Source: DASZTV01 sp035550655
GTDB lineage: Bacteria; Actinomycetota; Actinomycetes; JAFAQI01
Reading direction: 5' to 3'
Length of the DNA: 64,000 bases
Assembly (NCBI GenBank): GCA_035550655.1
Contig: DASZOU010000029.1
Span: 12,456 to 76,455 of the forward strand
The notes beneath the pieces were generated by a model. It was not told where the DNA came from. It ran no database searches and saw nothing but the letters and a program-made list of their open reading frames with translations. Below, piece after piece: positions 61,676-64,000 of the stretch; position 1 is the stretch's first letter, and every line of letters begins with the position of its first letter. Both the position numbers and the translations under genes were made by a program.

Positions 61676-63526
61676 GTGGCTCAGCGCACCGACCTCCGCA
61701 ACGTGGCGATCATCGCTCACGTCGATCACGGCAAGACCACCCTCGTCGACGCGATGCTCTGGCAGTCCGGCGCCTTCACCGCGCATCAGGCGGACGAAGG
61801 CAGCGTCAACGAGCGGGTCATGGACTCGATGGATCTCGAGCGCGAAAAGGGCATCACGATCCTCGCGAAGAACACCGCGGTGCGTCATGGGGACCTGACG
61901 ATCAACATCGTCGACACCCCGGGCCACGCCGACTTCGGCGGCGAGGTCGAGCGTGCTCTGTCGATGGTCGACGGCGTCGCGCTGCTCGTCGACGCGAGCG
62001 AGGGGCCGCTGCCGCAGACGCGGTTCGTGCTGCGCAAGGCGCTTGCCGCCAACCTCCCGGTCGTGCTCATCATCAACAAGGTCGACCGTTCCGACGCGCG
62101 GATCGGTGAGGTCGTCGACGAGACCTACGAGCTGTTCCTCGACCTCGACGCCGACGAGCACCAGATCGAGTTCCCGATCGTGTACTGCCAGGCGAAGACC
62201 GGGCAGGCTTCGCTCAACCGGCCGGCGGACGGCGCGAGCCCGGACAGCCCCGACCTCGAGCCGCTGTTCCAGGTGTTGCGGGACACGATCCCGGCACCGA
62301 CTTACGACGAGACGGCGCCACTGCAGGCGCACGTCACGAACCTCGACGCCTCGCCGTACCTGGGCCGGCTGGCGCTGTGCCGGATCCACAACGGCGAGCT
62401 GAAGAAGGGCCAGACGGTCGCCTGGTGCAAGGCGGACGGCAGCATCGAGCGGGTTCGGCTCACCGAGCTCCTCGGCACCGAAGCGCTGGAGCGGGTACCG
62501 ATCGAGACCGCCGGCCCCGGCGACATCGTCGCGATTGCCGGCATTCCGGAGATCACGATCGGAGAGACGCTGGCCGACCCGGACGACCCGCGCCCGCTAC
62601 CGGTCATCACGATCGACGAGCCGAACATCTCGATGACGATCGGGATCAACACCTCGCCGCTGGCGGGTCAGAGTGGCAAGAAGCTGACTGCGCGGCTCGT
62701 GAAGAACCGGCTTGACGCAGAGCTCGTCGGCAACGTCTCGATCCGGGTGCTGCCCACCGATCGTCCGGACACCTGGGAGGTCCAGGGTCGGGGCGAGCTG
62801 CAGCTGGCGATCCTCGTGGAGCTGATGCGGCGCGAAGGCTTCGAGCTCACGGTCGGAAAGCCGCAGGTCGTCACCCGCGAGGTCGACGGCAAGGTGCAGG
62901 AGCCCGTGGAGCGACTGACGATCGATGCCCCGAGTGAGTACCAGGGCGTGCTGATCCAGCTGATGGCGCTTCGCAAGGGGCGCCTCGAGCAGATGGTCGA
63001 CCACGGCACCGGCTGGGTGCGGATGGAGTACCTCGTCCCGGCGCGCGGGCTCATCGGCTTCCGGACCGAGTTCCTCACCGAGACCCGCGGGACCGGCCTG
63101 CTTCACCACGTGCACGAGGGCTACGAGCCGTGGTTCGGCGAGCTGCGCACTCGGCCGACCGGATCGCTCGTCGCGGACCGGGCCGGCACGACGACCGGCT
63201 TCGCGCTGGCGAACCTGCAGGAGCGCGGCACGATGTTCGTCGGGCCGGGCACGGATGTGTACGAAGGAATGATCGTCGGCGAGAACTCGCGGTCGGACGA
63301 CATCGACGTCAACCCGACCAAGGAGAAGAAGCTCACCAACATGCGGGCGAGCACGGGCGACGTGCTGGTGCCGCTGATCCCGCACAAGGTGCTCAGCCTC
63401 GAGCAGTCGCTGGAGTTCTGCCGCGAGGACGAGTGCGTCGAGGTGACCCCGGACACGGTGCGACTGCGCAAGGTCACCCTCGATGCCGCGACCAGATACC
63501 GCGAGGCCAAGCGACGCAGCAGCTAG
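61676..63526 (+). CDS. typA: Ribosome-associated GTPase TypA/BipA
   Basis: Elongation-factor-like GTPase used in ribosome assembly and stress growth. The 616 residues have G1 AHVDHGKTTL, switch region DLEREKGITI, DTPGHADFGGEVER, NKVDR, then EF-G-like domains and the BipA C-terminal (RPTGSLVADRAGTTTGFAL, NPTKEKKLTNMRAS). GTG start; the nearby ATG at 61671 is out of frame. Confidence 0.96.
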   Translation: MAQRTDLRNVAIIAHVDHGKTTLVDAMLWQSGAFTAHQADEGSVNERVMDSMDLEREKGITILAKNTAVRHGDLTINIVDTPGHADFGGEVERALSMVDGVALLVDASEGPLPQTRFVLRKALAANLPVVLIINKVDRSDARIGEVVDETYELFLDLDADEHQIEFPIVYCQAKTGQASLNRPADGASPDSPDLEPLFQVLRDTIPAPTYDETAPLQAHVTNLDASPYLGRLALCRIHNGELKKGQTVAWCKADGSIERVRLTELLGTEALERVPIETAGPGDIVAIAGIPEITIGETLADPDDPRPLPVITIDEPNISMTIGINTSPLAGQSGKKLTARLVKNRLDAELVGNVSIRVLPTDRPDTWEVQGRGELQLAILVELMRREGFELTVGKPQVVTREVDGKVQEPVERLTIDAPSEYQGVLIQLMALRKGRLEQMVDHGTGWVRMEYLVPARGLIGFRTEFLTETRGTGLLHHVHEGYEPWFGELRTRPTGSLVADRAGTTTGFALANLQERGTMFVGPGTDVYEGMIVGENSRSDDIDVNPTKEKKLTNMRASTGDVLVPLIPHKVLSLEQSLEFCREDECVEVTPDTVRLRKVTLDAATRYREAKRRSS

Positions 63527-63529
63527 CGG

Positions 63530-64000
63530 TCAGCCCAAGGTGGCGGCGTACGTCACCTGGGTGAGCTCCTCCGAGATCGACCACAATCGGCTCGCCGCGT
63601 CGAGGTCCTTCGAGGCTGTCGTCGAGTCGACCCGCTTCGGGTAGCCGAACGACTCGGCGATTCCGTTGGGGCCGAAGTACTCGCCGCCCTTCACGTCCGG
63701 CGCGGTCGCGGCGTACAGCTGTGGCAGCGCGCCCTTGGCGGCCGACTGGCTGATCAGGCGGGCGCCCGCCGGCATGACGAGCCGTTTGAGGATGTTGTCC
63801 TGCGCGCTGACCGCGACCAGGTTCGTCGCGGAGGTGCCCGGATGGGCGGCGACGCTGATCACCGGCGAGCCGGCGGCCTCGAGCCTGCGCTGCAGCTCGT
63901 AGGCGAACAACAGGTTCGCGAGCTTGGAGTCGGAGTAGACCTTCCACTTCCGGTAGCTCTGCTCGTGCTGAAGGTCGTCGAAGTCGATCCGGCCCGGCTT
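63530..64000 (-). CDS. Short-chain dehydrogenase, N-terminal part outside window
   Basis: About 156 C-terminal residues. YSDSKLANLLFAYELQRRL carries the Tyr-x3-Lys active site, and SVAAHPGTSATNL is the SDR/retinol-dehydrogenase-like PG motif. The nucleotide-binding part lies beyond base 64000. It is convergent with typA, three bases apart. The frame is intact to the window edge. Confidence 0.88.
   Translation of the reverse strand, partial: KPGRIDFDDLQHEQSYRKWKVYSDSKLANLLFAYELQRRLEAAGSPVISVAAHPGTSATNLVAVSAQDNILKRLVMPAGARLISQSAAKGALPQLYAATAPDVKGGEYFGPNGIAESFGYPKRVDSTTASKDLDAASRLWSISEELTQVTYAATLG

Overview
The window is chromosomal DNA of a G+C-rich actinobacterium. Marker genes for that phylum are the RNA polymerase-binding protein RbpA, the regulator ClgR, a DUF3046 protein beside recA, a mycothiol-dependent isomerase-family protein, an F420-type reductase and a SOS-controlled LysM protein divergent from lexA. 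The lineage below phylum cannot be fixed from this sequence. No rRNA, tRNA, CRISPR array, insertion sequence or phage gene was seen, and gene density is very high, with no gene-free gap above 300 bases.

Layout. 1-12 kb is a conserved housekeeping block: rsgA (partial), a DoxX protein, thyA-folA-dapA-rnj, ftsK, a RodZ-like gene, rimO-pgsA-cinA-clgR and a TetR regulator. 12-17.3 kb is a minus-strand repair pair, lhr and nei. 17.4-22 kb holds a DUF3046 gene, recA split by an in-frame intein, recX, a mycothiol-type gene, a CPBP protease and the remains of a VOC gene. 22-28 kb is miaB-miaA, a degenerate EAL gene, dapF-hflX and lexA. 28-32 kb is a LysM cell-division gene and nrdR-nrdJ. 32-43.6 kb looks more accessory: an orphan HTH gene, PAS-EAL and GGDEF-EAL cyclic-di-GMP enzymes, a Tat-type amine oxidase, a secreted alpha-galactosidase-like enzyme, and a tightly overlapping AKR / F420-reductase / membrane protein / PAP2 unit. 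43.6-49.7 kb is minus-strand: glutathione peroxidase, LON-domain protein, HAD phosphatase, MFS exporter, rbpA, csp, dus, maf. 49.7-64 kb carries an aldehyde dehydrogenase, a polar amino-acid ABC importer, an aldo/keto reductase, an AlkB-like protein, a phosphatase, a PspC-type two-component system, xth/add, typA and a partial SDR gene.

Regulation visible in the DNA. LexA boxes lie upstream of recA and between lexA and the LysM gene. Two NrdR boxes 31 bp apart lie before nrdRJ. A 29-bp repeat lies between the PspC kinase and the PspC gene. At least eleven genes have a TANNNT hexamer ending exactly six bases before the start codon, which is the geometry of leaderless transcription. The divergent genes xth and add share one near-palindromic bidirectional -10 element.
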